From positions 6,820,001 to 6,884,000 of the forward strand of contig OZ245942.1 of NCBI GenBank assembly GCA_965230065.1: a stretch of 64,000 nucleotides of DNA, read 5' to 3'. Under the pieces are notes generated by a model. It worked only from the letters and a program-made list of their open reading frames with translations. It was not told where the DNA came from and ran no database searches. Shown here one piece after another: positions 35,237-43,920 of this stretch. The stretch comes from G965230065 sp965230065 (GTDB lineage: Bacteria; Bacteroidota; Bacteroidia; Cytophagales; Cyclobacteriaceae). A program made the position numbers and the translations under genes. How positions within the stretch are numbered: the first letter of the stretch is position 1; each line of letters starts with the position of its first letter.

Positions 35237-37057
35237 ATGCCCACACAAATCATTAAGGTTCTCGTCACTTTATTATTTATGGCCCCATGGGTGGTAAGTG
35301 CACAAAACCTACGGACTATTGATAGCCTGAAAACCGCACTAAAAACCACTACAGATACCACAAAAGTGAAACTATTGATGGCACTGAGCGAGGACTACAG
35401 GAAAACCAACCCCGATTCGGCACTCTATTATGGCGAACAGGTACTGCTCCTATCACAGCAATTGGGATATCAAAAGGGCATTGTGGAAGGATTGTCTAAA
35501 AAGGGCGTAGCTTATGAATACAAAGGGGAGTATCAACAGGCGCTGCAATTGTATACTGAAGCCCTGGAAATTGCCAAAACGAAGGATATTCAGCAAGTAA
35601 TCCATCCTGTTTATACCAATATCGCTTTGGTAAATAAAGCCTTGGGCGATTTCCCAAAAGCCCTGGCATATAACTTCAAAGCCCTTGAGTTAAGTGAGCA
35701 AACCCGGGATAGTGCCGACATGGCCGTAAGCCTGAACAATATTGGCAACCTGTACAGTTTTCGCGACAATTTTGACGAAGGGTTAAAGTATTACCTACAA
35801 GCTGCTGAATTATTTGAAAAATTAGATGAGAAAAAACGACTGGCTTCTATTCTCAATAACATAGGCATTATTTATTCTTATCAGGGAAAGTTTGAAAAAT
35901 CCCTGGCATACCATGAACGGTCGCTGAAACTAAAACAGGAACTGGACAACACCAACGGCGTAGCTGCCAGCCTGAACAACATCGGCAATCTTATGAGGGA
36001 CCAGGAAAAATATGAGGAAGCCAAAGATTACCTGCTAGAGGCTTTGGCTATCTATAAAAAGACAGAAAACCAGCACAAACTTCCCATCATTTACAGGGAT
36101 TTGGCAGAAGTTTATACAAAATTGGAAGTAAACCAAGCCCTGCAATATGCCGATAGCGGCCTGGCACAGGCCGAGGCCATTGGCAAGAAGAATGATATAA
36201 AGGAAGCGTACCAGGTGCTCGCTAAAATTTATGCCAGGCAAAATAATTATGAAAAAGCTTTCCAGTTTCATCAAAAGTATACCTCCCTGAAAGACAGCCT
36301 TTTCAATGAAAAGAAATCACAGCAGGTTGCTGAGCTCCAAACGCAATATCAAACGGCCAAAAAAGAGAAAGAAATTGCCTTGCTGGAAGAGGAAAAAGCC
36401 CAGCAAAGGCTATGGTCTTTCCTAACCCTGGGCGGGCTGGGCATTGCTTTGCTACTCGGAATACTGCTGACAACCTGGCAGCGAACGAAAATGAGGAAAA
36501 ACCGGGAGGTACACTGGGCACGCCAGGCCCAGACGGAAGCCGAACTGGAAAACGCGCACCTGAAAGAAAACGAACTGCAACGGGAACTTGATTTTAAACA
36601 CAAAGAACTGACGAGCCACACCCTCAACCTGGTGCAAAAAAACAGCACCATGGAAGAACTCAAAGAAAATATCAATACCCTCATTAAACGCGACAACAAG
36701 CTTGAAACCAAAGAACTGAAGGAGCTAGGAAAATTAGTAGATTACAGCTTTAACCTGGACAAAGACTGGGAAGAGTTCAGTATGTATTTTGAACAGGTAC
36801 ACAAGAATTTTTTCACCAACCTTTTGGAAGCTTACCCCGGCCTCACTACTTCCGAATGCCGCCTGTGCGCCCTCATCAAGCTCAACCTTACCATCAAAGA
36901 AACAGCCACAATTTTGAGAATATCTCCCAGCAGCGTAAAGATGGCCCGCTACCGTTTGCGCAAAAAGCTCAGACTTTGCCACGAGGAAAACCTCACCGAA
37001 TTTATCATCAATTTTGATAAAGAAGCCATCGCAGATGCCAGGAATGCCAATGTGTGA
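35237..37057 (+). CDS. TPR sensor protein with C-terminal HTH (LuxR/GerE-like)
   Basis: 606 residues. Signal peptide to about VVSAQ (residue 23); TPR repeats about 40-385 with repeated NNIGNLY/NNIGIIYS motifs; a membrane helix at about 391-413 (LTLGGLGIALLLGILLTTW); a cytoplasmic coiled coil; and a C-terminal HTH near 540-595 (LTTSECRLCALIKLNLTIKETATILRISPSSVKMARYRLRKKL). This one-piece sensor-regulator type is common in Bacteroidota: periplasmic TPRs sense, the cytoplasmic HTH binds DNA. The target is unknown; the cupin gene 190 bp downstream is a candidate. Confidence 0.88.
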   Translation: MPTQIIKVLVTLLFMAPWVVSAQNLRTIDSLKTALKTTTDTTKVKLLMALSEDYRKTNPDSALYYGEQVLLLSQQLGYQKGIVEGLSKKGVAYEYKGEYQQALQLYTEALEIAKTKDIQQVIHPVYTNIALVNKALGDFPKALAYNFKALELSEQTRDSADMAVSLNNIGNLYSFRDNFDEGLKYYLQAAELFEKLDEKKRLASILNNIGIIYSYQGKFEKSLAYHERSLKLKQELDNTNGVAASLNNIGNLMRDQEKYEEAKDYLLEALAIYKKTENQHKLPIIYRDLAEVYTKLEVNQALQYADSGLAQAEAIGKKNDIKEAYQVLAKIYARQNNYEKAFQFHQKYTSLKDSLFNEKKSQQVAELQTQYQTAKKEKEIALLEEEKAQQRLWSFLTLGGLGIALLLGILLTTWQRTKMRKNREVHWARQAQTEAELENAHLKENELQRELDFKHKELTSHTLNLVQKNSTMEELKENINTLIKRDNKLETKELKELGKLVDYSFNLDKDWEEFSMYFEQVHKNFFTNLLEAYPGLTTSECRLCALIKLNLTIKETATILRISPSSVKMARYRLRKKLRLCHEENLTEFIINFDKEAIADARNANV

Positions 37058-37247
37058 ATTGAAAGACCCACTTCCATAAATTCCCATTGACTACCCCCTT
37101 CTTGAACCATAATCACAAACTTTTGAACGAAATGTGTCAAACCTGGCATTCGTTGCCTTCTACCTTTGAAGTAGTTAATTATTGGAATGGCGCATATCAA
37201 TTTGCGCCCCAATTAATCAATTACTTATTTTTTAAATTATAGAAACC

Positions 37248-37742
37248 ATGAAAAATTCAATCTTTCAATTAACACATGTAAGTGGAATCATACTCGCTTT
37301 CTTTCTTATCGGTGCGGTTAACCCGGCCGAGGGACAGGGAAGTGAGGCAAAGGAAAAGGCAATCGTTAAGAATGCCGATAACAAAAATTTAAAATGGGGC
37401 CCTTGCCCTTCCTTTATGGGAGAAGGGTGTAACATTGCTGTATTGCACGGTAAGCCCGAAGAACCCAATGCCGATATTTTTTTCAGGTTGGAAGGAAACA
37501 CATCGGTACCCCGCCACTGGCACCATTCCCCCGAGCGAATGGTATTAATCTCAGGGAAGATGCGTGTGAATTATGACGACCAAAAGGCGGAAGTGATAAA
37601 CACCGGAGACTATGCGTATGGTCCCGCTGAACGCCCGCACTCAGCTTCGTGCATATCGGATGAACCCTGTGTTCTTTTTATCGCATTTGAAGACCCTATT
37701 GATGCCATGCCCGGCGCTAAGAATGAGGCTGCCAAGCGTTGA
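37248..37742 (+). CDS. Exported cupin-domain protein
   Basis: 164 residues with a signal peptide (cleavage near AEGQ, about residue 29). The cupin core shows motif 1 as PRHWHHSPERMVLISGKM and motif 2 as GDYAYGPAERPHSASC; the His residues (HWHH and PHS) are the usual metal ligands, so a mononuclear metal site is likely. Function unknown; small exported cupins are often isomerase- or dioxygenase-like. Upstream, TACCTTTG at 37161-37168 matches the -7 box, but no -33 box is in register. Confidence 0.83.
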   Translation: MKNSIFQLTHVSGIILAFFLIGAVNPAEGQGSEAKEKAIVKNADNKNLKWGPCPSFMGEGCNIAVLHGKPEEPNADIFFRLEGNTSVPRHWHHSPERMVLISGKMRVNYDDQKAEVINTGDYAYGPAERPHSASCISDEPCVLFIAFEDPIDAMPGAKNEAAKR

Positions 37743-37795
37743 TTTCACGTTTTTGGTGATAACACTAACTGTACTTTAATAAATACGAGGAATCT

Positions 37796-37882
37796 CCCCG
37801 GATGAGCGTATGCGAATTCCGGGGGCTCCCGCTTCTATGCAGGAGATGCCGCAATTCCATTGTGGCAATAAATGCGGCAAGG
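37796..37882. repeat. CCCCGGA palindrome family, copy 2
   Basis: The palindrome running from CCCCGGATGAGCG to GCGAATTCCGGGG (37796-37825) is the reverse of the core of the MITE-like element at 34464-34492, followed by GGAGATGCCGC and AATGCGGCAAG, which also match that element. It lies in the 251-bp gap between the cupin and lipoprotein genes, which holds no gene. Confidence 0.72.
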
Positions 37883-37993
37883 CGTGCATTTTTTTATGCT
37901 AATAAATTCAAATCTGACAAAGTACAGCTAAGTGCTCTTTCAAATACCAATTGACAGTTAACCTCTTGGTAAAACCTAAAAAATTTATAAAAA

Positions 37994-38590
37994 ATGAAGC
38001 TTTTGAAATATATATCCCTCCTATTATTAATCATAACCACTGGAATGGTATCCTGCGATGAGGAGGATGAAGTACCGTCAGAGGTAGATAATACACTGAA
38101 CCTCCAAACACTGGAAGCTGAAACAACGCATGGGACCCTTCAAGCGGAAAAAGCAGAAAATTCATACATCGGCTCATTAGGCGAAGGCCAGGCAATCGGC
38201 ATCTCCTACCTCAATGATATAACCACCGGAAGCCAGGATGCTGAACAGGTGGCTGTGTTCCTTTACAATGGAGAAGAACTTGCGCTCCTGATCGGTGAGG
38301 TTGATTCTGATGGAGTGGGAACCCTCCAGACTGGTGACCTAAGCGACTTTGATGCTTCTGTTGAACTTAAAATCAAAGACGATACCGTGTCTGGTACGGC
38401 TTCCTTCGAGGAGGAAGAGGTTCCGTTCACGGCACAAAAGGCCAGCGGAAATGCCGGAATATATTGGGCAGAAGGCACAGGGGAAGACTCCGATGTCAGG
38501 GGTTACTGGGTTGTCTTATCCGACCAGCGGCAATGGGGCTGTGTTTGCCACCCTCCATTTAGGAATCCTTGCTGTACGTTGCACTTTTAA
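37994..38590 (+). CDS. Lipoprotein with Cys-rich C-terminal tail, paralogue 1
   Basis: 198 residues; signal peptide with lipobox GMVSC (Cys21) followed by acidic DEEDE. Family not recognised. The mature part is acidic and probably beta-rich (AVFLYNGEELALLIGEVDSDGVGTL, DASVELKIKDDTVSGTASF). It ends in a striking tail, WGCVCHPPFRNPCC-TLHF, with two Cys pairs that could bind metal or form disulfides. It is a near-copy of the gene at 39099: the mature parts are identical at 157 of 178 positions, whereas the signal peptides share only 9 of 20. A small gene lies between the two copies. Confidence 0.8.
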   Translation: MKLLKYISLLLLIITTGMVSCDEEDEVPSEVDNTLNLQTLEAETTHGTLQAEKAENSYIGSLGEGQAIGISYLNDITTGSQDAEQVAVFLYNGEELALLIGEVDSDGVGTLQTGDLSDFDASVELKIKDDTVSGTASFEEEEVPFTAQKASGNAGIYWAEGTGEDSDVRGYWVVLSDQRQWGCVCHPPFRNPCCTLHF

Positions 38591-38719
38591 ATACAGCATT
38601 GACCGATGAACGGATGGTATTACTCTTAGGAAGATGCAGTCTAAAGACATACTGCTTGTAAAATTTAATTCAATTTTCTAGGCTATAAACTGTTTTATTA
38701 ATTTAAATAATACTTTAAA

Positions 38720-38995
38720 ATGAAGAACAAAGAAACAATCAGAAGTATACTCATTTCCTTACTTGATAGTGGTATTACACATAAAATAAAGTGTATATTC
38801 TCTGATGGTATGGGCAATAATGTTTTTTATATATGCCTCAGTCAATCCGGAAAAACGGTAGGTGAAGTTTCCTTTAAAGGCGACGATGGGAAATTGTGTA
38901 GATATTACTACAAGGACCTAAAGTTTAATGCCGACAAAAGCATTATTGACTTGCTTTTTGAAATTTACAACCTCGAAACCGAGTTGGTGATTTAG
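38720..38995 (+). CDS. Small protein of unknown function between duplicated lipoproteins
   Basis: 91 residues, no signal peptide, mixed alpha/beta: helix NKETIRSILISLLDSGI, strands KIKCIFSDGMGNNVFYICLS and GEVSFKGDDGKLCRYYYKD, helix SIIDLLFEIYNLE. I do not recognise a family. It starts after an A-rich leader (AATACTTTAAA before ATG), which is normal for this phylum. The position inside the duplication suggests it may be linked functionally with the lipoproteins, but nothing in the sequence proves this. Confidence 0.6.
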   Translation: MKNKETIRSILISLLDSGITHKIKCIFSDGMGNNVFYICLSQSGKTVGEVSFKGDDGKLCRYYYKDLKFNADKSIIDLLFEIYNLETELVI

Positions 38996-39098
38996 TGCTT
39001 TATTTGCAAACCAGTTAATCCTTTACTTCTCACGGCTTGTACACATACTAACCGTGAGCCACGAATGCACTTAGAAAAAACCAAAAATTCCTAAAAAA

Positions 39099-39695
39099 AT
39101 GAAGTTTGTAAAATTTATTCCCATCCTAATATGCATCTTATGCACAGGAATTATATCCTGCAATGAGGAGGATGAAGTACCGTCAGCGATAGATAATATG
39201 CTGAACCTCCAAACACTGGAAGCCGAAACAACGCATGGGACCCTTCAAGCGGAAAAAGCAGAAAATTCATACATCGGTTCATTAGGCGAAGGCCAGGCAA
39301 TCGGCATCTCCTACCTCAATGATATAACCACCGGAGACCATGATGCTGAACAGGTGGCTGTGTTCCTTTACGATGGAGAAGAACTTGCACTCCTGATTGG
39401 TGAGGTTGATTCTGATGGAGTGGGAACAATTGAGGCTGGAGACCTCAGCGACTTTGATGCTTCTGTTGAGCTTGAAATCAAAGACGATACCGTGTCTGGG
39501 ACGGCTTCCTTCCAGGAGGAAGAGGTTCCGTTCACAGCACAAAAGGCCAGCGGAAATGCCGCCCTGTATTGGGCGCATGGCACAGGGGAAGACGCTGACG
39601 TTAGTGGTTACTGGGTAGTTCTCTCTGAGCAGCGCCAATGGGGTTGTGTTTGTGTGCCTCCATTTAGAAGTCCTTGCTGTACGTTACATTTATAG
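39099..39695 (+). CDS. Lipoprotein with Cys-rich C-terminal tail, paralogue 2
   Basis: 198 residues; lipobox GIISC (Cys21) then NEEDE. Same layout and length as the copy at 37994, including the tail WGCVCVPPFRSPCC-TLHL; no insertion or deletion separates them. Conservation of the mature part next to divergent signal peptides and unrelated upstream DNA suggests gene conversion or selection on the exported domain. Family and function unknown. Confidence 0.8.
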   Translation: MKFVKFIPILICILCTGIISCNEEDEVPSAIDNMLNLQTLEAETTHGTLQAEKAENSYIGSLGEGQAIGISYLNDITTGDHDAEQVAVFLYDGEELALLIGEVDSDGVGTIEAGDLSDFDASVELEIKDDTVSGTASFQEEEVPFTAQKASGNAALYWAHGTGEDADVSGYWVVLSEQRQWGCVCVPPFRSPCCTLHL

Positions 39696-39819
39696 ATCGC
39701 CTTGTCTTTTCAGTGCACTCTGCTGAGATAGTTTTGACAAAAAAGCCGTTTTACCGCAATGAACACAAAGGTTTCGCAAAATACACAATTTACATATTGT
39801 GTACTTTGCGCTCCCAGGC

Positions 39820-40914
39820 TCAAGGCTTTGCTTCCAATATCAGGTTGAAAGGAGTTTCGGTAGCTCTTCTGAATTGGGTAAAACCTGCCTCCCGCACAAC
39901 ATCACCCAGGGTTTCTTCCCCTGCCTGCGCACCCAAGGCAGTCCCTACTTCCTGTGAAAGGGAATTGGCACAGCACATGGTGGTGGAAAAAGCGTAATAC
40001 ATCCTTCCTACCGGATTGATGTTTTCCTCCAGTTGATCGCCGGCATAAGGCTCAACCAGCATGAGGGTGCCGTCTTTTTTCAATGCTTTCAGCGATTTTT
40101 GGGCCGCACCAAGCGGGTCGCCTAGGTCATGGAAACAATCCATGAAGCAAATCAGGTCGTAATCCTCACCCGGAAAATCCCTGGCCGAAAAAACCTCGAA
40201 GGTGACCCGGTCTTCCACACCGGCTTCTTTGGCACGCTTGCGGGCGGTTTCTATGGATTCGCTATGATAATCGAACCCGAAAAATTCAGAATTAGGATAA
40301 GCCTCGGCCATCACAATGGTGGAAGCCCCATGGCCACAACCTACGTCTGCAACTTTACCTCCGGCTTCCAGTTTTTCCTCTACGCCTTTCAAGGCTGGAA
40401 TCCAATCTTTCGTAAGAAAAGCTTTGTAACCCGGCTTAAAGGTATATTCGGTGCCATAAAACAAACGGTGATCGTGCTGGTGCCAGCCTATGCCTTCACC
40501 GGTTTTAAAGGCTTCAACTGCCAGGTCTTCATCTGCCCACATGGAGGGCACACCTTCTGCCAGGCCAGGTACCAGGTAAAAAGGACTTTCCTCATTGGCC
40601 AGTACCATGGCTTGTTCAGGAAGCAATTCAAAGGTATCATTGTCAGCATCGTATTGCACATAGCCACCTGCTGCCTGGTTATTTAACCATTCCCGAACAT
40701 ACCGTTCGGCCGTATTGGTTTTTTCGGCCAGTTGGTCCGGGGTAAGTGGCCCTGCACCTTTCATAGCTTTGTAGAGGCCGAGGCGGTAACCGATGGCCGT
40801 CATCACTCCTGAGACCATGGCACCAAAGTCACTTACAAACTGACCAAGGAAAGCTTGCAGTTTTTCCTCGTTTACTTGTACATTTTCTACTGTTTCTGAT
40901 TTTTGATTGTTCAT
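39820..40914 (-). CDS. Class I SAM-dependent methyltransferase with N-terminal winged-helix-like domain
   Basis: 364 residues. The N-terminal part (about 20-100) resembles the dimerisation/winged-helix segment of O-methyltransferase-like proteins (GLYKAMKGAGPLTPDQLAEKTNTAERYVREWLNNQAAGG). The Rossmann methyltransferase domain has motif I KVADVGCGHGAST (187-199), FFGFDYHSESIETAR for the acidic motif II, and FMDCFHDLGDP as motif IV. It resembles the Rv2258c-type group, for which the substrate is unknown. The hydrolase gene ends 35 bp upstream on the same strand, so the two form a probable operon. Confidence 0.87.
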   Translation of the reverse strand: MNNQKSETVENVQVNEEKLQAFLGQFVSDFGAMVSGVMTAIGYRLGLYKAMKGAGPLTPDQLAEKTNTAERYVREWLNNQAAGGYVQYDADNDTFELLPEQAMVLANEESPFYLVPGLAEGVPSMWADEDLAVEAFKTGEGIGWHQHDHRLFYGTEYTFKPGYKAFLTKDWIPALKGVEEKLEAGGKVADVGCGHGASTIVMAEAYPNSEFFGFDYHSESIETARKRAKEAGVEDRVTFEVFSARDFPGEDYDLICFMDCFHDLGDPLGAAQKSLKALKKDGTLMLVEPYAGDQLEENINPVGRMYYAFSTTMCCANSLSQEVGTALGAQAGEETLGDVVREAGFTQFRRATETPFNLILEAKP

Positions 40915-40949
40915 AATTATTTCTCATTTAAAAGGTTAACAAAAAATGT

Positions 40950-41834
40950 TTAGGGTTGTACTGTAGCTAAATTGTAATGCTGAAGAAATTCTAGCACCTT
41001 TTCATTGTAGGCTTCCGGATTTTCCCCATGCATATCATGAGAAGCATCTGGGATGATAAGCCGTTGTACATTGGGCAATAGCTTGTATAACTTATCGGAT
41101 ATGGAATGGAAAAACCTTGGGCTTTTCCCTCCATACACCAAGAGGGTAGGAACCTGCAACGTAGCGGCTTCTTTTTTGGGAAATCCATGAGGAAATCCCG
41201 GCCCAAGCAACTCTGCTTTTAATGCAGGCGCATTGTCCATTATGTATGCTTTTACTTCCTCAGGCAGCTGCTCATAAGCACCTTTGCCAAAAACACCATC
41301 TGCAAACAAACTGACACCTTCTTTAATATTTCCTTTGCCGAGCTGTTTTTTCGCCGGATCCATGGCCTGCATTCCAAATTTTAGAAAACTTTTTCCGGCA
41401 GAAAAATCCCTAAGCAGTAGTGAGAGGGCTTGTAAAGGATTATCCACGTTTGATACCAGCAGCGGAATCACCGGAGGTTCGCCTAAAACAAGGGTTTTGA
41501 CAAGGTCAGGATGATGGATGGCTGTTAAAAGGGCCGCATATCCACCATAGGAGGAGCCAATAAGGTTTACAGCTCCTGCGTCAAGGGCATTAATAAACTC
41601 GGTGAGGTCTTTTGAATGCTGGGAAACCGTATAATTGGAATAATCATCCGCTGAATTGTTGGGGTAATGATAGCGTCTGCTATAGGCAATCACATGAAAT
41701 TGCCGGGCAAAGGGTTTCATTTGGTTTTTCCAACACCGGTAGTTATCCAGGCTTCCGTGTATGAAAATCACCGGAGGCCCTTCTCCGTCTTCTACATAAG
41801 AAAAAGTATAATTGTTAGCTTCTATCGTTTTCAT
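40950..41834 (-). CDS. Alpha/beta hydrolase
   Basis: 294 residues, cytoplasmic. VIFIHGSLDN (22-31) forms the oxyanion region; GSSYGGY contains nucleophile Ser95; VYGGKSPRFF is near the acid position; ASHDMHGENP near the C terminus carries the catalytic His. The layout resembles esterase, epoxide-hydrolase or haloperoxidase-type enzymes; the substrate is not readable. First gene of the two-gene unit with the methyltransferase; the LuxR-type regulator gene lies 229 bp upstream. Confidence 0.87.
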   Translation of the reverse strand: MKTIEANNYTFSYVEDGEGPPVIFIHGSLDNYRCWKNQMKPFARQFHVIAYSRRYHYPNNSADDYSNYTVSQHSKDLTEFINALDAGAVNLIGSSYGGYAALLTAIHHPDLVKTLVLGEPPVIPLLVSNVDNPLQALSLLLRDFSAGKSFLKFGMQAMDPAKKQLGKGNIKEGVSLFADGVFGKGAYEQLPEEVKAYIMDNAPALKAELLGPGFPHGFPKKEAATLQVPTLLVYGGKSPRFFHSISDKLYKLLPNVQRLIIPDASHDMHGENPEAYNEKVLEFLQHYNLATVQP

Positions 41835-41880
41835 GGTTTCAATGTTTATTTATCGGGTCTGCATTTGCATGATGTAATTA

Positions 41881-41960
41881 CAAAACTATAGGCAAGGGAA
41901 AGGCTACACATCGGGGCAATCACCCAAATTCAATGATTTCAGCAATGGGGGATTTCACCC
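41881..41960 (-). promoter_or_regulatory. Candidate activator-dependent promoter of the hydrolase-methyltransferase unit
   Basis: On the minus strand TAGTTTTG (41888-41881) matches the -7 box TAnnTTTG, about 47 bases before the ATG, but no -33 TTTG is in register. Upstream lie two related sites, GGGGCAATCACCC (41913-41925) and GGGGGATTTCACCC (41947-41960), spaced 34 bases (about three helical turns). A missing -33 with paired upstream sites suggests an activator, perhaps the adjacent LuxR-type protein (inference). Confidence 0.4.
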
Positions 41961-42063
41961 ATTAAAGCAATTAATCATTGTCCGTTCGAGGATTATTTGA
42001 TTGCAGGTGAGCGGTTGGTGGGGCCACCAGCCATGGCAGTAGTAGCGGTAAAGGTTATAGCGC

Positions 42064-43740
42064 TTAAATTAGCTGGTGCTCATACGCATAAGCAGCAACC
42101 GCTGCCCTTGAAGATACATCCAATTTGTTAAAGATATTGCTTACATGCCTTTCAACAGTCCTTGGGCTGATAAATAATTCATCGGCAATGGCCTTGTTGG
42201 TACTGCCCCGGGCGATAAGGCCAACGACTTCCAGTTCACGTTCAGACAATCCGTGCGAGTTGCCGGGTCGCTTCGCGTTGAGCAACGAATCTATTCGGGC
42301 GATATCCGGCATAGCCCCGAGTTGGTAAAAAGTAGCTCTGGCTGCCTCAAATTCCATCTTTGCAGTGCCTGTGTCCCCTAATACCTGATAAGCCTCGCCA
42401 ATGAGTACCCGGGTGCGGGCCACCTCATAGGATGCCCCAAGTTGTTCAAAAATGGTGCATGCATTCCGTAATTTGGCCAAAGCTGTTTGGGCTGTCTTTT
42501 CGGAAAGGAGTACGGCCCCTTCCCCCCTGGCAGCCAAAGCGTTGATCAGTGGGGCATCAAGGCTATTGGCAATATCCACCAGTTCACCCGCAGCCTGTCT
42601 GGCCAAACCCAGATCATTGGCGACAAGCATAATTTCTATGTAGGCAGGGAGAACATCGGAGCGGGATTTTAGGTTTGTGGCTTCTCTTAGCGCACTTTCA
42701 ACAGATGTTTTTGCTGTGCCCACCTTCCCTTGTGCCAGCCACAAAAGGGCAAGTCCGGGGTTTACTTGTTGTCCCCATTGCACGGCCCGGCGATAAGCTT
42801 CTTCAGCTTTCCCGAATTCCCCCCTGAGCCTGTGTAGTTCGCCAAATTGATAGTATGCGGCTCCGGTTGCAGGTTTAGCTTCATATTTTGTCAAAAATTC
42901 AGTAGCCTTGCCAGCTTCGTCAATGGCTTTGGACCACTTGCCGTGCAACTGCATAATCTCTGAGCGCCGAACCAGGCATTCGCCACGGAAAGGAAGTAAT
43001 TGTGGTTGGGCGGCACACCACTCGCTCAGTGCTTCGGTCCATTGATGTGCCCGGTTAAGGTCATAAACCTCAAGGCAGGTCTCTATTACTGTACAGTAGA
43101 TTACCCCTACATAAATGGGGGATATTTCCCCGGAATCAACGGCAGCCATGGCTTCATCAAGTAATGCTTTCCCTGCCTGTGCCTCTCCAAGACAGACTAA
43201 TGCCTGGCCCCGGCCTAAGCGGGTAAGCGCCATCAGATCACGGTCTTTGAACCGATCACCAATTTGCCCGGCTTTTTCAAATGTCGCCAATGAAACCTGG
43301 GCGTCCTCTTCGAGCGCCTGCAATGCAACAGGCAATAACAGGTAACCTTCTTCTACACAATTGGATTGAATTTCATCAATAAGTGTGCGTGCCCGGCCGA
43401 ACCATCCACCTGCCCGGGCATCGTCGCCTTTATAAAGAAACGCCAAACCCACACAAAACGCGCAACGTACGGCATGCTCTGTATTACCACTTTTCAGGTA
43501 AGTATTGTGCGCACGAGACCAAATGTCATTGCTTTCGGGTGATTTCCCAATGAGGTAAGCAGCGGCAGCAAGTAATTCAAGGTCTTCAGGTTTCAGGGAA
43601 GACTCCCCATCAGCATCAGACAATTGATGATAGGCATCTTCCCAGGCCCGTTGCTGAAATGCGTCTTTGCCCCGTTCGAGTGCAGTTTTTTTGGTCATCC
43701 CTGTTCTATGTTTTTCAATTCGGTTTCCTATACGCCTCAA
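42064..43740 (-). CDS. LuxR-family transcriptional regulator with TPR-like domain
   Basis: 558 residues (a start at Met15, 43698, is also possible). Most of the protein (about 20-480) is helical-repeat, TPR-like, rich in Ala/Glu (KATEFLTKYEAKPATGAAYYQFGELHRLRGEFGKAEEAYRRAVQWG). The C-terminal GerE-type HTH is clear: SERELEVVGLIARGSTNKAIADELFISPRTVERHVSNIFNKLDVSSRAAVAAYA (about 500-553). There is no signal peptide or membrane helix, so it is cytoplasmic. The style resembles actinobacterial and proteobacterial LuxR proteins more than native TPR-HTH sensors, a hint of transfer. It is divergent from the broken FAD oxidoreductase. Confidence 0.88.
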   Translation of the reverse strand: MRRIGNRIEKHRTGMTKKTALERGKDAFQQRAWEDAYHQLSDADGESSLKPEDLELLAAAAYLIGKSPESNDIWSRAHNTYLKSGNTEHAVRCAFCVGLAFLYKGDDARAGGWFGRARTLIDEIQSNCVEEGYLLLPVALQALEEDAQVSLATFEKAGQIGDRFKDRDLMALTRLGRGQALVCLGEAQAGKALLDEAMAAVDSGEISPIYVGVIYCTVIETCLEVYDLNRAHQWTEALSEWCAAQPQLLPFRGECLVRRSEIMQLHGKWSKAIDEAGKATEFLTKYEAKPATGAAYYQFGELHRLRGEFGKAEEAYRRAVQWGQQVNPGLALLWLAQGKVGTAKTSVESALREATNLKSRSDVLPAYIEIMLVANDLGLARQAAGELVDIANSLDAPLINALAARGEGAVLLSEKTAQTALAKLRNACTIFEQLGASYEVARTRVLIGEAYQVLGDTGTAKMEFEAARATFYQLGAMPDIARIDSLLNAKRPGNSHGLSERELEVVGLIARGSTNKAIADELFISPRTVERHVSNIFNKLDVSSRAAVAAYAYEHQLI

Positions 43741-43920
43741 GGCCTAAGTAAGCTTTACTTGCATAAATAGAATGTATTAAATATCCGGCTCAATATGAAA
43801 TTCATTGGCGAAACACCAAAAATCAGCCTCTTTTAAAAAAAAAATCATCTCTATATCGAACTTTCACTACCTTCCATTCACCTAAACAGAAAACAGTGAA
43901 AACTAAAAAAGGAGAAATAC

